Of a DNA stretch of 64,000 nucleotides, positions 40,371 to 48,548 are shown piece after piece. Each line of letters opens with the position of its first letter. The stretch's first letter is position 1. This stretch comes from Streptomyces filamentosus (GTDB taxonomy: Bacteria; Actinomycetota; Actinomycetes; Streptomycetales; Streptomycetaceae). The translations under genes and the position numbers were made by a program. Location: the NCBI RefSeq assembly GCF_014654895.1, contig NZ_BNBE01000004.1, forward strand, positions 744,001-808,000, written 5' to 3'. The notes below the pieces were generated by a model, which saw only the letters and a list, made by a program, of their open reading frames with translations, was not told where the DNA came from and did not search any database.

Positions 40371-41957
40371 TCAGTGGTGGGCGTGGCCGGGGGCCCGCCG
40401 GACGCCGACGAGGGCCAGGACGGCGCCGGCCACACAGAGGACTCCTGCGGTCAGGACGGCCGTGTGGACGCCGTTCATGAAGGCGTGGTGGCTGCCTTCG
40501 ACGATCGCCGACGCGAGCTGCGCGGGCGTGTCGGCGGTGACGGGCGCGACGCCCATGGACACCGCGTCCTTCGCCTCCAGCAGTGCGGTGGCGGCAGGGG
40601 CGGGCACTCCTGCGGCGGTGAGTTCGCCGGTGAGGGTGGTGCCGACGCGGCCGGCGATGAGGGACACGAGGACGGAGGTGCCGAGGGCTCCGCCGATCTG
40701 GAGGGCGGTGGCCTGGAGCCCGCCGGCGACGCCGGCGTCCCTGACGGGGGCGTTGCCGACGATGGCGTCGGAGGAGGAGGCCATGACCATGCCGACGCCG
40801 AGGCCGAGGGCGAGGAACGGCGGCCACATCAGGCCGTAGGCGCTGTGGGCGTCCCAGGCGAGCATGGCGAAGCACGCGACGGCCTGGAGCGCCATGCCGA
40901 GGGGCATGGTCAGGCGCGGTCCGTACTTGTCCGTGAGGGCGGCGCCGAGCGGGGAGGCGACGACGGACGCGAGGCTGAGGGGGAGGGTCCGGACGCCCGC
41001 CTCGACCGGGGTGAAGCCGCGGACGTTCTGCAGGTAGATCATGACGAAGAAGATCACGCCGAGCAGGACGAAGAAGTTCAGCGCGGTGATGACCGTGCCG
41101 ATGGTCAGGGCCGGGTTGCGGAACAGGCGCACGGGCAGCAGCGGCGAGGCGACCCGGGTCTGCCACCGGCCGAAGAACACCAGGAGCAGCAGGCCGGCGC
41201 CGATGGCGCCGAGGGTGCCGGCGGAGGCCCAGCCCCAGGTCTCCCCCTTGACCACGCCGAAGACGAGCACGAGGAGTCCCAGGGCGAGCAGGACGACGCC
41301 GGGCACGTCGAACCTCTCCCGCGCGGCGTGGTCGTTCCGGCTCTGCGGGAGGACGGCCGCGCTGAAGACGAGGGCGATGACGCCGATGGGGGCGTTGACG
41401 TAGAAGACGGACTCCCAGCTGACGTGCTGGACGAGGAGTCCGCCGACGATGGGGCCGAGGGCGGTGGAGACCGAGGAGACCATGGCCCAGATGCCGACGG
41501 CCATGCCGAACTTCTTCGGCGGGAAGACGGCGCGCAGCAGGCCCAGGGTGTTGGGCATCAGCAGGGCGCCGAAGAAGCCCTGCACGGCCCGGAAGGCGAT
41601 GACGCCCTCGATGGAACCGGCCAGGCCGATGGCGACCGAGGCCAGGGTGAAGCCGGCCACGCCGACCAGGTAGAAGGTGCGGCGGCCGAAGCGGTCGCCG
41701 AGCTTGCCGCCGAGGATGAGGGCGGCGGCGAGGGCGAGGAGGTAGGAGTTGGTGACCCATTGCAGGTCGGAGGTGGAGGCGTGGAGGTCGCGGCCGATCT
41801 CGGGATTGGCGATCGAGACGACGGAACCGTCGAGTCCGACCATGAACAGGCCGAAGGCGACGGCGGCCAGGGTCAGCCACGGGTTGGAGCGGCGGTCGCG
41901 CGCCTTCGCGGCGGGCGGGGAGTGGGACGGTTCGGCCAGGGTGCCGGCGGGGGCCAT
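40371..41957 (-). CDS. MFS multidrug efflux transporter, DHA2 (EmrB/QacA) type
   Basis: A 528-residue, 14-helix exporter. Signatures: LDGSVVSIANPEIGRDL (motif D1), GGKLGDRFGRRTFYLVG (motif A) and SWESVFYVNAPIG (motif C surroundings). Such pumps expel antibiotics or toxic metabolites by proton antiport. The MarR gene directly upstream on the same strand is the likely local repressor. The start ATG 41957 has only a weak ribosome-binding site. Confidence 0.93.
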   Translation of the reverse strand: MAPAGTLAEPSHSPPAAKARDRRSNPWLTLAAVAFGLFMVGLDGSVVSIANPEIGRDLHASTSDLQWVTNSYLLALAAALILGGKLGDRFGRRTFYLVGVAGFTLASVAIGLAGSIEGVIAFRAVQGFFGALLMPNTLGLLRAVFPPKKFGMAVGIWAMVSSVSTALGPIVGGLLVQHVSWESVFYVNAPIGVIALVFSAAVLPQSRNDHAARERFDVPGVVLLALGLLVLVFGVVKGETWGWASAGTLGAIGAGLLLLVFFGRWQTRVASPLLPVRLFRNPALTIGTVITALNFFVLLGVIFFVMIYLQNVRGFTPVEAGVRTLPLSLASVVASPLGAALTDKYGPRLTMPLGMALQAVACFAMLAWDAHSAYGLMWPPFLALGLGVGMVMASSSDAIVGNAPVRDAGVAGGLQATALQIGGALGTSVLVSLIAGRVGTTLTGELTAAGVPAPAATALLEAKDAVSMGVAPVTADTPAQLASAIVEGSHHAFMNGVHTAVLTAGVLCVAGAVLALVGVRRAPGHAHH

Positions 41958-42140
41958 GGGTGTGTTCTTTCGTCGTGAGCGTCGCGAGGAGACGCCGGGG
42001 CGGCGCACGGCGCCCCCGGGGGGGGCGACCGGCTGTGACCGGCGGGGAGGAAGAAGAAAGGAAGCAGAGACGGCGTGAAGGAGCCGGTGCGCTCATCGGG
42101 CACGCCGCGGTCCGGTGGGCACGCCGGGACCCGGGGTCCC

Positions 42141-42180
42141 GAGGCTCCGAGGCTCCGAGGCTCCGAGGCTCCGAGGCTCC
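42141..42180. repeat. Five tandem copies of an 8-base unit
   Basis: GAGGCTCC is repeated five times without error between the MarR stop and the MFS start. Because 8 is not a multiple of 3 it is not coding. It is likely unstable in length. Confidence 0.95.
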
Positions 42181-42189
42181 GGAGAAGGG

Positions 42190-42660
42190 TCAGCGCGCGG
42201 TGTGCAGGCGCTCGCCGAGTGCCTGGAGGGACCCCAGGGCGGAGCCGAGGGCGTCGAGTTCGCCGTCGGTCATCGTCCGCAGGGCCTGCGCGGCGCGGTC
42301 TCCCATGAGTCGCGTGACCTCGCCGACGCGCTGTCGCGCGGCCGGGGTGAGGTGCAGGTGGGCGATCCGCTTGTCCGCGCCGTCCTGACGGCGTTCGAGG
42401 AGCCCCTGCTCGGTGAGCTGGGTGACCAGGGCGCTGACGTTGTTCGGCTTCATCCGCACCGCTTCGGCGGCCTCACGGACCGTGGTGCCGCCGTGGGTCT
42501 CGACGTACCGCAGCAGCGCGAGCTGGGCGTCGGAGGGCTTGGGGTGCGGATAGCTCCGGTCGACGTGCCGTTCGAAGGCCCGGGTCAGCGCGGGCAGGCA
42601 CGCCGCGAGGCCGAGGGCCAGGCGGTCGATGTCCTGGGGGGACGCGCTGTTCGGGGGCAC
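42190..42660 (-). CDS. MarR-family transcription regulator
   Basis: A 156-residue winged-helix regulator: YVETHGGTTVREAAEAVRMKPNNVSALVTQL(TEQ) is the helix-turn-helix region and LLERRQDGADKRIAHLHLT the wing with the conserved D-x-R. It precedes the DHA2 efflux gene on the same strand and probably represses it. GTG 42660 lies six bases after a -10 box, so the mRNA appears leaderless. Confidence 0.92.
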   Translation of the reverse strand: MPPNSASPQDIDRLALGLAACLPALTRAFERHVDRSYPHPKPSDAQLALLRYVETHGGTTVREAAEAVRMKPNNVSALVTQLTEQGLLERRQDGADKRIAHLHLTPAARQRVGEVTRLMGDRAAQALRTMTDGELDALGSALGSLQALGERLHTAR

Positions 42661-42666
42661 GCGGGG

Positions 42667-42696
42667 ACTTTAGCTATGCAGAAATACCTATGTCAA
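42667..42696 (-). promoter_or_regulatory. Promoter of the MarR-efflux operon
   Basis: On the reverse strand TTGACA (42696-42691) and TAAAGT (42672-42667) are 18 bases apart, one of the best vegetative-type promoters in the window. The -10 ends six bases before the GTG. The A/T-rich spacer with CTATG repeats is a natural operator position. Confidence 0.75.
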
Positions 42697-42836
42697 AGGA
42701 TTCATTGCCTCGGACAGCTCGGGGAGGGGCCGAGCCGTCCGCACCGGCCCGGTACACGGAGACCCTGCCGCCGCCCCGCGGTGCCCCCTTCCGGCTCCCC
42801 CCGTCGGCGGCGGGCCGGGTTCACCCGCCCGGCCGC

Positions 42837-42861
42837 GCGTGCGGTCGCGGAGACGGGGTAC
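42837..42861 (+). promoter_or_regulatory. Sigma-B-type stress promoter candidate
   Basis: GCGT-N15-GGGTAC fits the GNNT-N14-16-GGGTA(C/T) consensus described for sigma-B of S. coelicolor, 51 bases ahead of the SixA-type gene. Confidence 0.5.
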
Positions 42862-42911
42862 GCGCACGTTCCGGAACGAGCCGGATCGGTACGCGCGCGG
42901 AAGGAGACGTC

Positions 42912-43472
42912 ATGTGCCCGGAACCCGGATACAGCCGGACGTCACCGGCCGCGGACGGCGCGGCCGGGGTCCGGCTGCTGCTGGTCCGCCACGCGAAGGC
43001 CGTGCGCAAGGACCGGCGGATCGACGACTTCGACCGCGAGCTGAGCGAGCGGGGCAGGGGCGACGCGCCCCGGACCGGGCGGTGGCTCGCGGAATCCGGC
43101 CTCGTGCCCGACTTCGTGCTCTGCTCCCCGTCCCTCAGGACCCGCCAGACCTGGCGGCTCGCCGCCGCAGAGCTGGAGGACCCGCCGCCCGTCGTCCACG
43201 ACGAGCGCCTCTACAAGACGCCGCCCGCCGAGCTGGTCTCCGTCCTGGCCGAGCGGAGCCCCGGTCTTCGCACCGTCGGCCTCGTCGGCCACAACCCGGG
43301 GATCCGCGAGCTGGCCGTCGGTCTGTGCGGGAGCGGCCCCCCGGAGCTGCTGGAACGGGTGAGGGCGGGCTTCCCGACCTCGGGCGCGGTGCTGATCGAA
43401 CTGCCCGGGGGCTGGGAGTCGCCGTCCCCCGGCAGCGGAAGGGTGATCGCCTGCTGGTCACCGGCCGACTGA
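42912..43472 (+). CDS. SixA-type histidine phosphatase
   Basis: A 186-residue phosphoglycerate-mutase-fold phosphatase. The catalytic LLLVRHAKA, the SPSLRTRQTW segment and the second His in VGLVGHNPG are intact. SixA removes phosphate from phospho-histidine in phosphotransfer proteins; the target here is unknown. ATG 42912 follows AAGGAG with ideal spacing, behind a candidate stress promoter. Confidence 0.93.
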   Translation: MCPEPGYSRTSPAADGAAGVRLLLVRHAKAVRKDRRIDDFDRELSERGRGDAPRTGRWLAESGLVPDFVLCSPSLRTRQTWRLAAAELEDPPPVVHDERLYKTPPAELVSVLAERSPGLRTVGLVGHNPGIRELAVGLCGSGPPELLERVRAGFPTSGAVLIELPGGWESPSPGSGRVIACWSPAD

Positions 43473-43536
43473 TCCCGCCGCCCGGCCCGCCGAAGGCCGC
43501 ACGCGCGCCCTCCGATCCCGTCAGAAAGGAAGAATC

Positions 43537-43761
43537 ATGACCCTCTCCTTGGCCGCCGCCTCCGGACTCGCCGCGTCCGGATCATCCTCGCTGTTCCTCA
43601 TCCTGGTGGGGGTGGTGCTGGTCCTCGTGCTGATCGGCGCCTTCTGGTGGGGTTCGCGACGCGTCGCCCGCAGACGGCGGGACGCCCGTGTCACCCAGCC
43701 GCCGCCGGCGGCGGCGGGCCGGGACTCCTGGTCGACCCCGGACGAGGGACCCGAGCGATGA
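43537..43761 (+). CDS. DUF6479 small membrane protein
   Basis: A 74-residue protein with a single helix (SLFLILVGVVLVLVLIGAFWWG, residues 18-39) followed by a basic stretch (SRRVARRRRDAR) and a Pro-rich end with DSWSTPDEGP, the pattern of Streptomyces DUF6479. Function unknown. AAGGAAG precedes the ATG. Confidence 0.85.
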   Translation: MTLSLAAASGLAASGSSSLFLILVGVVLVLVLIGAFWWGSRRVARRRRDARVTQPPPAAAGRDSWSTPDEGPER

Positions 43762-43808
43762 GAAGGGGAGCGCACGCACCGCGGCGGAACGGAGACGGAG
43801 GAGGGACC

Positions 43809-44090
43809 ATGGGCGAGCAGAAGCAGCACAGGACGGACGAGGACCCCGCCGGCCGGCCGCGCACCACGCCGGCCGAGGCGCCGGGAGAGAGCGGCGACGA
43901 GGAGGCCCGCCGGGAGGCCGACGAGGCGGTGTCCCCCCGGGGCCTCCCCGGCGGCCGGGGCGGGGCCGGCGAGCAGCGGGGGGCCGCCGGCCGTGAGGCC
44001 ACCGACCAGGAGGGCGCCGGCGGGCACACCGACAAGCACCAGCGCCCCGGGGTGGGACGCGAGGAGCAGACGCACGGACGCGACGGCTGA
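43809..44090 (+). CDS. Hydrophilic disordered protein
   Basis: A 93-residue protein of almost only Gly, Glu, Arg, Asp, Thr and Pro, probably unfolded and hydrated, as is common in stress-linked clusters. A strong GGAGGAGGG site precedes ATG 43809. No family recognised. Confidence 0.65.
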   Translation: MGEQKQHRTDEDPAGRPRTTPAEAPGESGDEEARREADEAVSPRGLPGGRGGAGEQRGAAGREATDQEGAGGHTDKHQRPGVGREEQTHGRDG

Positions 44091-44116
44091 CGGCTTCGTG
44101 CCCCCGTACGACTGAC

Positions 44117-44147
44117 GGCGCCGCCCCCGTACGACGGGGGCGGCGCC
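44117..44147. terminator. Hairpin terminator 1
   Basis: Perfect 14-base arms (44117-44130 and 44134-44147) with a 3-base loop, starting 26 bases after the preceding stop. Confidence 0.9.
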
Positions 44148-44167
44148 GCGTCCGGCACCCCCCGCAC

Positions 44168-44205
44168 GCAGGAGCCCCGCGCGGTACGTGGCGCGGGGCT
44201 CCTGC
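44168..44205. terminator. Hairpin terminator 2
   Basis: Perfect 15-base arms (44168-44182 and 44191-44205) with an 8-base loop, placed next to the first hairpin and ahead of the convergent small gene, so the two may serve opposite strands. Confidence 0.9.
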
Positions 44206-44228
44206 GGGGGGCCGCGAGGGCCGGGATG

Positions 44229-44372
44229 TCAGCGGTGGCGCAGCCTGCCGAAGAGGCGGCGCGCCTGGGCGCGCCTGCGCGGGTCGGCCGCGGCGCGGCG
44301 AAGGGACGACGCCGCGCCGCGGCCCTGGGGGCTGCGGGCGAATCGCTTGATGCGGTCCAGCAGTGCGGTCAT
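44229..44372 (-). CDS. 47-residue Arg-rich basic protein
   Basis: A short gene with GGAGGAG six bases before ATG 44372. The product starts MTALLDRIKRFARSPQGRG, is strongly basic (over a quarter Arg) and predicted as one or two amphipathic helices. I know of similar short Streptomyces proteins but no function; nucleic-acid or membrane binding is only a guess. Confidence 0.75.
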   Translation of the reverse strand: MTALLDRIKRFARSPQGRGAASSLRRAAADPRRRAQARRLFGRLRHR

Positions 44373-44455
44373 GGGGTTCTCCTCCGATGTCCGTGTCCTG
44401 GCACTCCGTGTTGCCCCGGGAGAACGACTTACACTCCCCCTTTGCTGACGGATCG

Positions 44456-45493
44456 TCATGACCGTTGCGTGGGGAGGTCGTTCTCGTACGGGAGCGGCGC
44501 GTCCAGAGCCGCCGTCCGGGTCCCGTCCACCCCCTGGCCGGCGGGTGCGCTGCCCGGCGAGCCGGTCAGGGCGAGCCCGAGTGCGGCGAGGGTCGCCGCC
44601 ACCGCCCGCCCCCGGACGGGTCGCCCCGGCCGTGCAGCGGAGGGCGTGGGGGCACGTCCCGCGGTCCGCGGGTCGGCGAGGATCCGGGCGCAGGCGGCGG
44701 CGTCCGGACGGGCCCCGGAGGAGCGGTCGGTCATCGCCGCGAGCAGACGGGCGAGCTCCGCCGGGAGACCGGGCGGCAGCGCCGGAGGACGGTCCAGGTG
44801 GGCCAGGGCCGCCTCCAGCGGCGTCCCGCCGTACTCCGCCTCGCCCTTGAGGGTTTCGAGCAGTACGAGACCGAGGCTGTACACGTCGGCGGCGGGTCCC
44901 GTTCCGCGGCCCAGCGCCTGCTCCGGCGCCATGTAGGAGGCGGTCCCGGCGAGCGCGTCCGCTTCCCCGGAGCCGCCGTCCGCGGCCTCGACGCGGCGGG
45001 AGATGCCGAAGTCCGTGAGGAACGGCGTGCCCGACCCGTCCAGGAGGATGTTCGACGGCTTGACGTCGCGGTGGACGACGCCGCGGGCGTGCACGTGGGC
45101 GAGGGCCGAGGCCAGGGCGGCCCCCGTCCGGCAGGTCTCCTCGGGCGAGAGGACCCCGCGGGCTATCCGCCGGCTCAGGGTCGTCCCCCGGACGAGCCGC
45201 ATCACCAGGAACGGCCGCCCGTCGTCGCCGCCCGTGTCGTAGAGGGTCACCAGGCCGGGGTGGTGCATCCGGGCCAGCAGACGAGCCTCCCCGGCACACC
45301 GGTCGACGGCCCGGCGGGTGCCCTCCGGCCGGAACAGCTTCACCGCCACGGGGCGGCGCAACCTCAGGTCCAGCGCCTCGTACACGTCCGCCGCGCCGCC
45401 CCGGCCCAGGAGGCGGCCGAGCCGGTAGCGCCCGGCGACGGTGCGCGCCGTCCCTGTGGTGTCCGGATGTACGGGCCTCGCTCGGACCTGCAT
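44456..45493 (-). CDS. Serine/threonine protein kinase
   Basis: A 345-residue Hanks-type kinase: glycine loop LGRGGAADVYEA, VAVKLF (ATP Lys), HRDVKPSN (catalytic Asp143), TDFGIS, GTASYMAPEQ (activation segment) and PAADVYSLGLVLLE. The kinase domain ends near residue 275; a Pro/Arg linker and a weak hydrophobic stretch (about 300-318) follow, so membrane attachment is uncertain. No PASTA or other sensor domain. GGGAG precedes the ATG. Confidence 0.93.
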   Translation of the reverse strand: MQVRARPVHPDTTGTARTVAGRYRLGRLLGRGGAADVYEALDLRLRRPVAVKLFRPEGTRRAVDRCAGEARLLARMHHPGLVTLYDTGGDDGRPFLVMRLVRGTTLSRRIARGVLSPEETCRTGAALASALAHVHARGVVHRDVKPSNILLDGSGTPFLTDFGISRRVEAADGGSGEADALAGTASYMAPEQALGRGTGPAADVYSLGLVLLETLKGEAEYGGTPLEAALAHLDRPPALPPGLPAELARLLAAMTDRSSGARPDAAACARILADPRTAGRAPTPSAARPGRPVRGRAVAATLAALGLALTGSPGSAPAGQGVDGTRTAALDAPLPYENDLPTQRS

Positions 45494-45691
45494 CGGGGGC
45501 TCCCTGGGGTGTGGCCGGCCCTCTGCCGACGGCCGGGAATCGAAGTGCGCCGCCCGCCGGTGGGTGTGCGGGGGAGCTGTTCGAGCGCGTGCCCCCTGCG
45601 TCCATGAACATCCCCTGGAAGAAAGCGAATCGGCGGACCCGTGGGCTCGACGGCGGGAGGAGCGGGGTCCGGGCGTCTCCGGGGAACGGCG

Positions 45692-45716
45692 GAATGAAGC
45701 CGGGAGACCCGGGTAC
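45692..45716 (+). promoter_or_regulatory. Sigma-B-type stress promoter candidate
   Basis: GAAT-N15-GGGTAC lies in the 430-base gap between the kinase gene and the PRC-barrel gene, about 200 bases before the latter's start. The rest of the gap (45494-45923) shows an open frame without a convincing ribosome-binding site. Confidence 0.5.
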
Positions 45717-45923
45717 GCGGACGCTGTCCGGCCCTCAGGGGAGGAGCAACCGGCCATGGGTCCGGGACCGTTCCTCGTGACGATCGCCGTCGGCGCCGTG
45801 CTCCTGCCGGCGGCCGGCGGGCAGCCGCGGGGACCCGCTCCGGTCGGCCCGGTCCTGACGGACGACGGCCCGCACGTCCGGCGCCGCGCCCCGCACGAAC
45901 ACAGCGACAGAGGAGTGACAGCA

Positions 45924-46298
45924 ATGACCGAACATCTGTGGTCCTTCAGCACCGAGTCCGGCCATCTGGCGGGCACCGACCTCACCGGGTGGCGCGTCGA
46001 GGCGTCCGACGGGCACATCGGCAAGGTGGACAAGCACTCCGACGAGGTGGACGACTCCTACCTGGTCGTCGACACGGGCGTCTGGATCTTCGGCAAGGAG
46101 GTGCTCGTCCCGGCGCGGGCGGTGACCCGCGTGGACCTGGAGGAGCAGACCCTCCACCTCGCCCTGTCGAAGGAACAGGTCAAGGACTCGCCCGAGTTCG
46201 TCTCCGACAAGCACCTCGCGGACCGTCAGTACCGCGAGGAGATCGACCAGTACTACCGCGCGTCGTGGCGCTTCCCGGGAGGCATGGGCGGCCTGTGA
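45924..46298 (+). CDS. PRC-barrel domain protein
   Basis: A 124-residue protein with LTGWRVEASDGHIGKVDK and YLVVDTGVWIFGKEVLVPA, the core of a PRC-barrel, and a C-terminal tail DQYYRASWRFPGGMGGL. PRC-barrels bind RNA or proteins; Streptomyces has several such short stress-type copies. GAGGAG precedes the ATG. Confidence 0.9.
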   Translation: MTEHLWSFSTESGHLAGTDLTGWRVEASDGHIGKVDKHSDEVDDSYLVVDTGVWIFGKEVLVPARAVTRVDLEEQTLHLALSKEQVKDSPEFVSDKHLADRQYREEIDQYYRASWRFPGGMGGL

Positions 46299-46382
46299 CG
46301 GGCCCGTCCGCCCCGGTACGCACGACCCCCAGCAGCACGTCCCGACGGGGAGACGGTCCCCGTCCGAGAGAAAGGTGTCGCC

Positions 46383-46835
46383 ATGTCCCAGGTGGAGGAG
46401 TCGGTCGAGGTCGCGGTCCCGGTGCGCGCCGCGTACGACCAGTGGACCCAGTTCGAGACGTTCCCCCGCTTCATGGACGGAGTGGAGCGGATCGAGCAGC
46501 GCACGGACACGCTCACGCACTGGATCACCGAGATCGGCGGGGTGCGGCGCGAGTTCGACGCCGTCATCACCGAGCAGATCCCCGACGAACGCGTCGCGTG
46601 GACGACGGTCGAGGGCGAGGCCCGCCAGGCGGGCGTGGTGACGTTCCACCGCCTCGACGAGAGCCGGACGAAGGTCATGCTCCAGATGGACTTCGCCCCC
46701 GAGGGGCTGACGGAACAGGCGGGCGACAAGCTCGGCTTCGTCAAGCGCAAGGTGGCCGGCGACCTCAAGCGGTTCAAGTCGTTCATCGAGGAGCGCGGCG
46801 GCCTCCAGACGGGTGGCTGGCGCGGAACGGTCTGA
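46383..46835 (+). CDS. SRPBCC (cyclase/dehydrase-like) protein
   Basis: A 150-residue START-like helix-grip protein; VEVAVPVRAAYDQWTQFETFPRFM is the conserved beginning of the polyketide cyclase/dehydrase-like group. No polyketide genes are near, and such copies are often stress-inducible. Ligand unknown. AGAAAGG lies upstream of the ATG. Confidence 0.92.
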   Translation: MSQVEESVEVAVPVRAAYDQWTQFETFPRFMDGVERIEQRTDTLTHWITEIGGVRREFDAVITEQIPDERVAWTTVEGEARQAGVVTFHRLDESRTKVMLQMDFAPEGLTEQAGDKLGFVKRKVAGDLKRFKSFIEERGGLQTGGWRGTV

Positions 46836-46906
46836 GAACCCTCCGGCACCGGCGCCCCCGGGGACGGGACCCGCTCCCGGTCCCCGCTCCCGTGCCGCGC
46901 GTCGGC

Positions 46907-46956
46907 GCATGCGGCCGCCCCGCCCGGGCCCCTCCCGGTGCGGGGCGGCCGCATGC
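46907..46956 (+). terminator. Hairpin terminator
   Basis: Perfect 17-base arms (46907-46923 and 46940-46956) with a 16-base loop, 70 bases after the SRPBCC gene. Confidence 0.85.
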
Positions 46957-47388
46957 CCGGCCGTCCCCCGGCGGACCGCGTTCCGGCCCGGAACCGAGGG
47001 GCGTGGAACCCTGCCGGCGGGGCAGGCGGGGGGACGAGCGAGGGACATGCTCGCGCCGGCCGATCCACGGTTCCCCCCTTCCCGTGGATCGGCGGCACCC
47101 GTGAGTGGCCCGCACCCGTGGGAGGTGCGGGCCACTCCCCTGCCGTCCCGCGCCACCGTGCCGAGGCGTCCTCCCGCACCGCTCCCCCGGTCGTCGCCGC
47201 GAGTCCGTACCCGTGCCCGTGCCGCGGAGCGGCGGAGCCTCGGACCAACGGTTCCCGCTCGTCCGAGGGCCGCGACGGTCTTTCCGCCCCGTCGGGGTTT
47301 GACCCCGGGAAGAGCGGTAAGCCGAACTCATAGGCCACGGAAGCAGACTGACGGGCGATCGGCCCGAGGAACCCACCAGGAGGTGCTC
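46957..47388. other. Gene-free region with a second hairpin and a promoter candidate
   Basis: No supported ORF. A perfect 14-base hairpin lies at 47103-47116/47124-47137. GTTT-N15-GGTAAG at 47297-47321 resembles a sigma-B-type promoter and would direct the gene starting at 47389. Confidence 0.5.
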
Positions 47389-47769
47389 ATGTCGAACCCG
47401 GCCCGAGCCCTCGGCCGCGTGGCGCCGTACGCCGCGCCGGTGGGACCGTCCGCCCCCGCGCCGGCCGTCCCCCCGCCGGGTGCCCCCCGTGCACGGCGTC
47501 TCCGTGCGCGGCGGCCCGGTGCGGGGACTCCCCGCGGGGACGGGGCCGCGCCCACGGGCTCCGGAGGCCGCAGTCCCGTCCGAGGACCCCAGTGCCCCGG
47601 GCCGGAGCGGGGAGGGGCTTGCGTACGCTCCCGCCGCGACACCCCCGGCGCACCGCGCCGACGGGACGGACAGGAGGGGCACGAGGGGCCGGTCGGGCGG
47701 ACCGGCGGCCCCGCCACCGGAGGCGGTGGCCACGCGCCCCCTCGAACGGCCGGTACGCCGCGGGCCTGA
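47389..47769 (+). CDS. Hypothetical low-complexity protein, possibly frameshifted
   Basis: ATG 47389 follows an excellent AGGAGGTG site. The first 30 residues (MSNPARALGRVAPYAAPVGP onward) look normal; after about residue 30 the frame becomes an Arg/Gly/Pro-rich sequence that resembles out-of-frame GC-rich DNA. The +1 frame from about 47480 reads as a more ordinary protein stretch (VHGVSVRGGPVRGLPAGTGP) and stays open into the next gene. A frameshift near 47475 is possible. No family recognised. Confidence 0.45.
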   Translation: MSNPARALGRVAPYAAPVGPSAPAPAVPPPGAPRARRLRARRPGAGTPRGDGAAPTGSGGRSPVRGPQCPGPERGGACVRSRRDTPGAPRRRDGQEGHEGPVGRTGGPATGGGGHAPPRTAGTPRA

Positions 47770-47791
47770 CTCCGCACCGTGCCGCGCCGGA

Positions 47792-47822
47792 CGGAAGCCC
47801 CCGCACCCGACGGGGGCTTCCG
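47792..47822 (+). terminator. Hairpin terminator
   Basis: Perfect 12-base arms (47792-47803, 47811-47822) with a 7-base loop, 23 bases after the preceding gene. Confidence 0.85.
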
Positions 47823-47872
47823 CCGTGAGACGGTGCGCTTCCGCTCCCCACCCGTGTTGTCAAGGAGGATCG

Positions 47873-48448
47873 ATGGACGAACGAGACAGCGGTGCGCCGG
47901 AGGACGACCCGAGGGTGCGCCGGCACAGCGACAGGGCGTCGGAGCCGGACCCCGGCACGGACACCGCCACCGGCGGGCACGACGGGCGCGGCGAGTCGGA
48001 GAAGGAGCGCGCGGACCGGCGCTGGCAGGAGCTCCTCCAGGAGATCCGGGTGGCCCAGACCGGCGTCCAGATCCTCCTCGGCTTCCTCCTCACCGTGGTG
48101 TTCACCCCCCTCTTCCACGAGCTGGAGCAGACCGACAAGACGATCTACCTGGTCACGACCGTCCTGGGATCGCTGGCGACGGGGGCGCTGATCGGCCCCG
48201 TCTCCTTCCACCGGATCGTGTCGGGGCGACGGGTCAAGCCCCAGGCCGTCGTCTGGGCCTCCCGGCTCGTCTTCACCGGCCTCCTGCTGCTGCTCGCGAC
48301 GCTGCTGTCCGCCCTGTTCCTCATCCTGCGCGTGGCGACGCACGACCCGTACGTGCCCTGGCTGGTCTCCGGCGTCCTCGCCTGGTACCTGGTCTGCTGG
48401 TTCGCCCTGCCCCTGTGGGTCCGTGTCCGCTACGCCGACCGGAGCTGA
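47873..48448 (+). CDS. DUF6328 four-helix membrane protein
   Basis: A 191-residue protein: a charged N-terminus of about 55 residues, then ELLQEIRVAQTGVQILLGFL and three more helices (about 60-80, 88-108, 128-150, 160-180), matching DUF6328. Function unknown. A near-perfect AAGGAGGAT site precedes ATG 47873. Confidence 0.87.
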   Translation: MDERDSGAPEDDPRVRRHSDRASEPDPGTDTATGGHDGRGESEKERADRRWQELLQEIRVAQTGVQILLGFLLTVVFTPLFHELEQTDKTIYLVTTVLGSLATGALIGPVSFHRIVSGRRVKPQAVVWASRLVFTGLLLLLATLLSALFLILRVATHDPYVPWLVSGVLAWYLVCWFALPLWVRVRYADRS

Positions 48449-48467
48449 CCGGAGCTGCCGCAGGACG

Positions 48468-48514
48468 GCGAAGGAGGGGGCGGCCCGCCACTGGCGGGCC
48501 GCCCCCTCCTTCGC
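48468..48514. terminator. Bidirectional hairpin terminator
   Basis: Two complementary 23-base arms (48468-48490, 48492-48514) are separated by one base, so the inner bases form the loop. It lies between the convergent DUF6328 and poxB genes. Confidence 0.92.
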
Positions 48515-48548
48515 GAGGCCGAGCCCCGCGCCTCCGGCGCTTCGGCGC

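Noticed and set aside
37980..41978. A forward open frame of about 1330 codons
   Set aside because: It runs antisense through the well-supported molybdoenzyme, esterase and efflux genes; it is a by-product of G/C-biased third positions and has Gly/Glu/Val-rich low-complexity translation.
42141..42180. Short repeats considered as CRISPR
   Set aside because: Units are 8 bases with no spacers.
45441..45923. Longer N-terminus for the PRC-barrel gene
   Set aside because: No ribosome-binding site fits the upstream starts, whereas GAGGAG fits ATG 45924, and the extension is not PRC-like.
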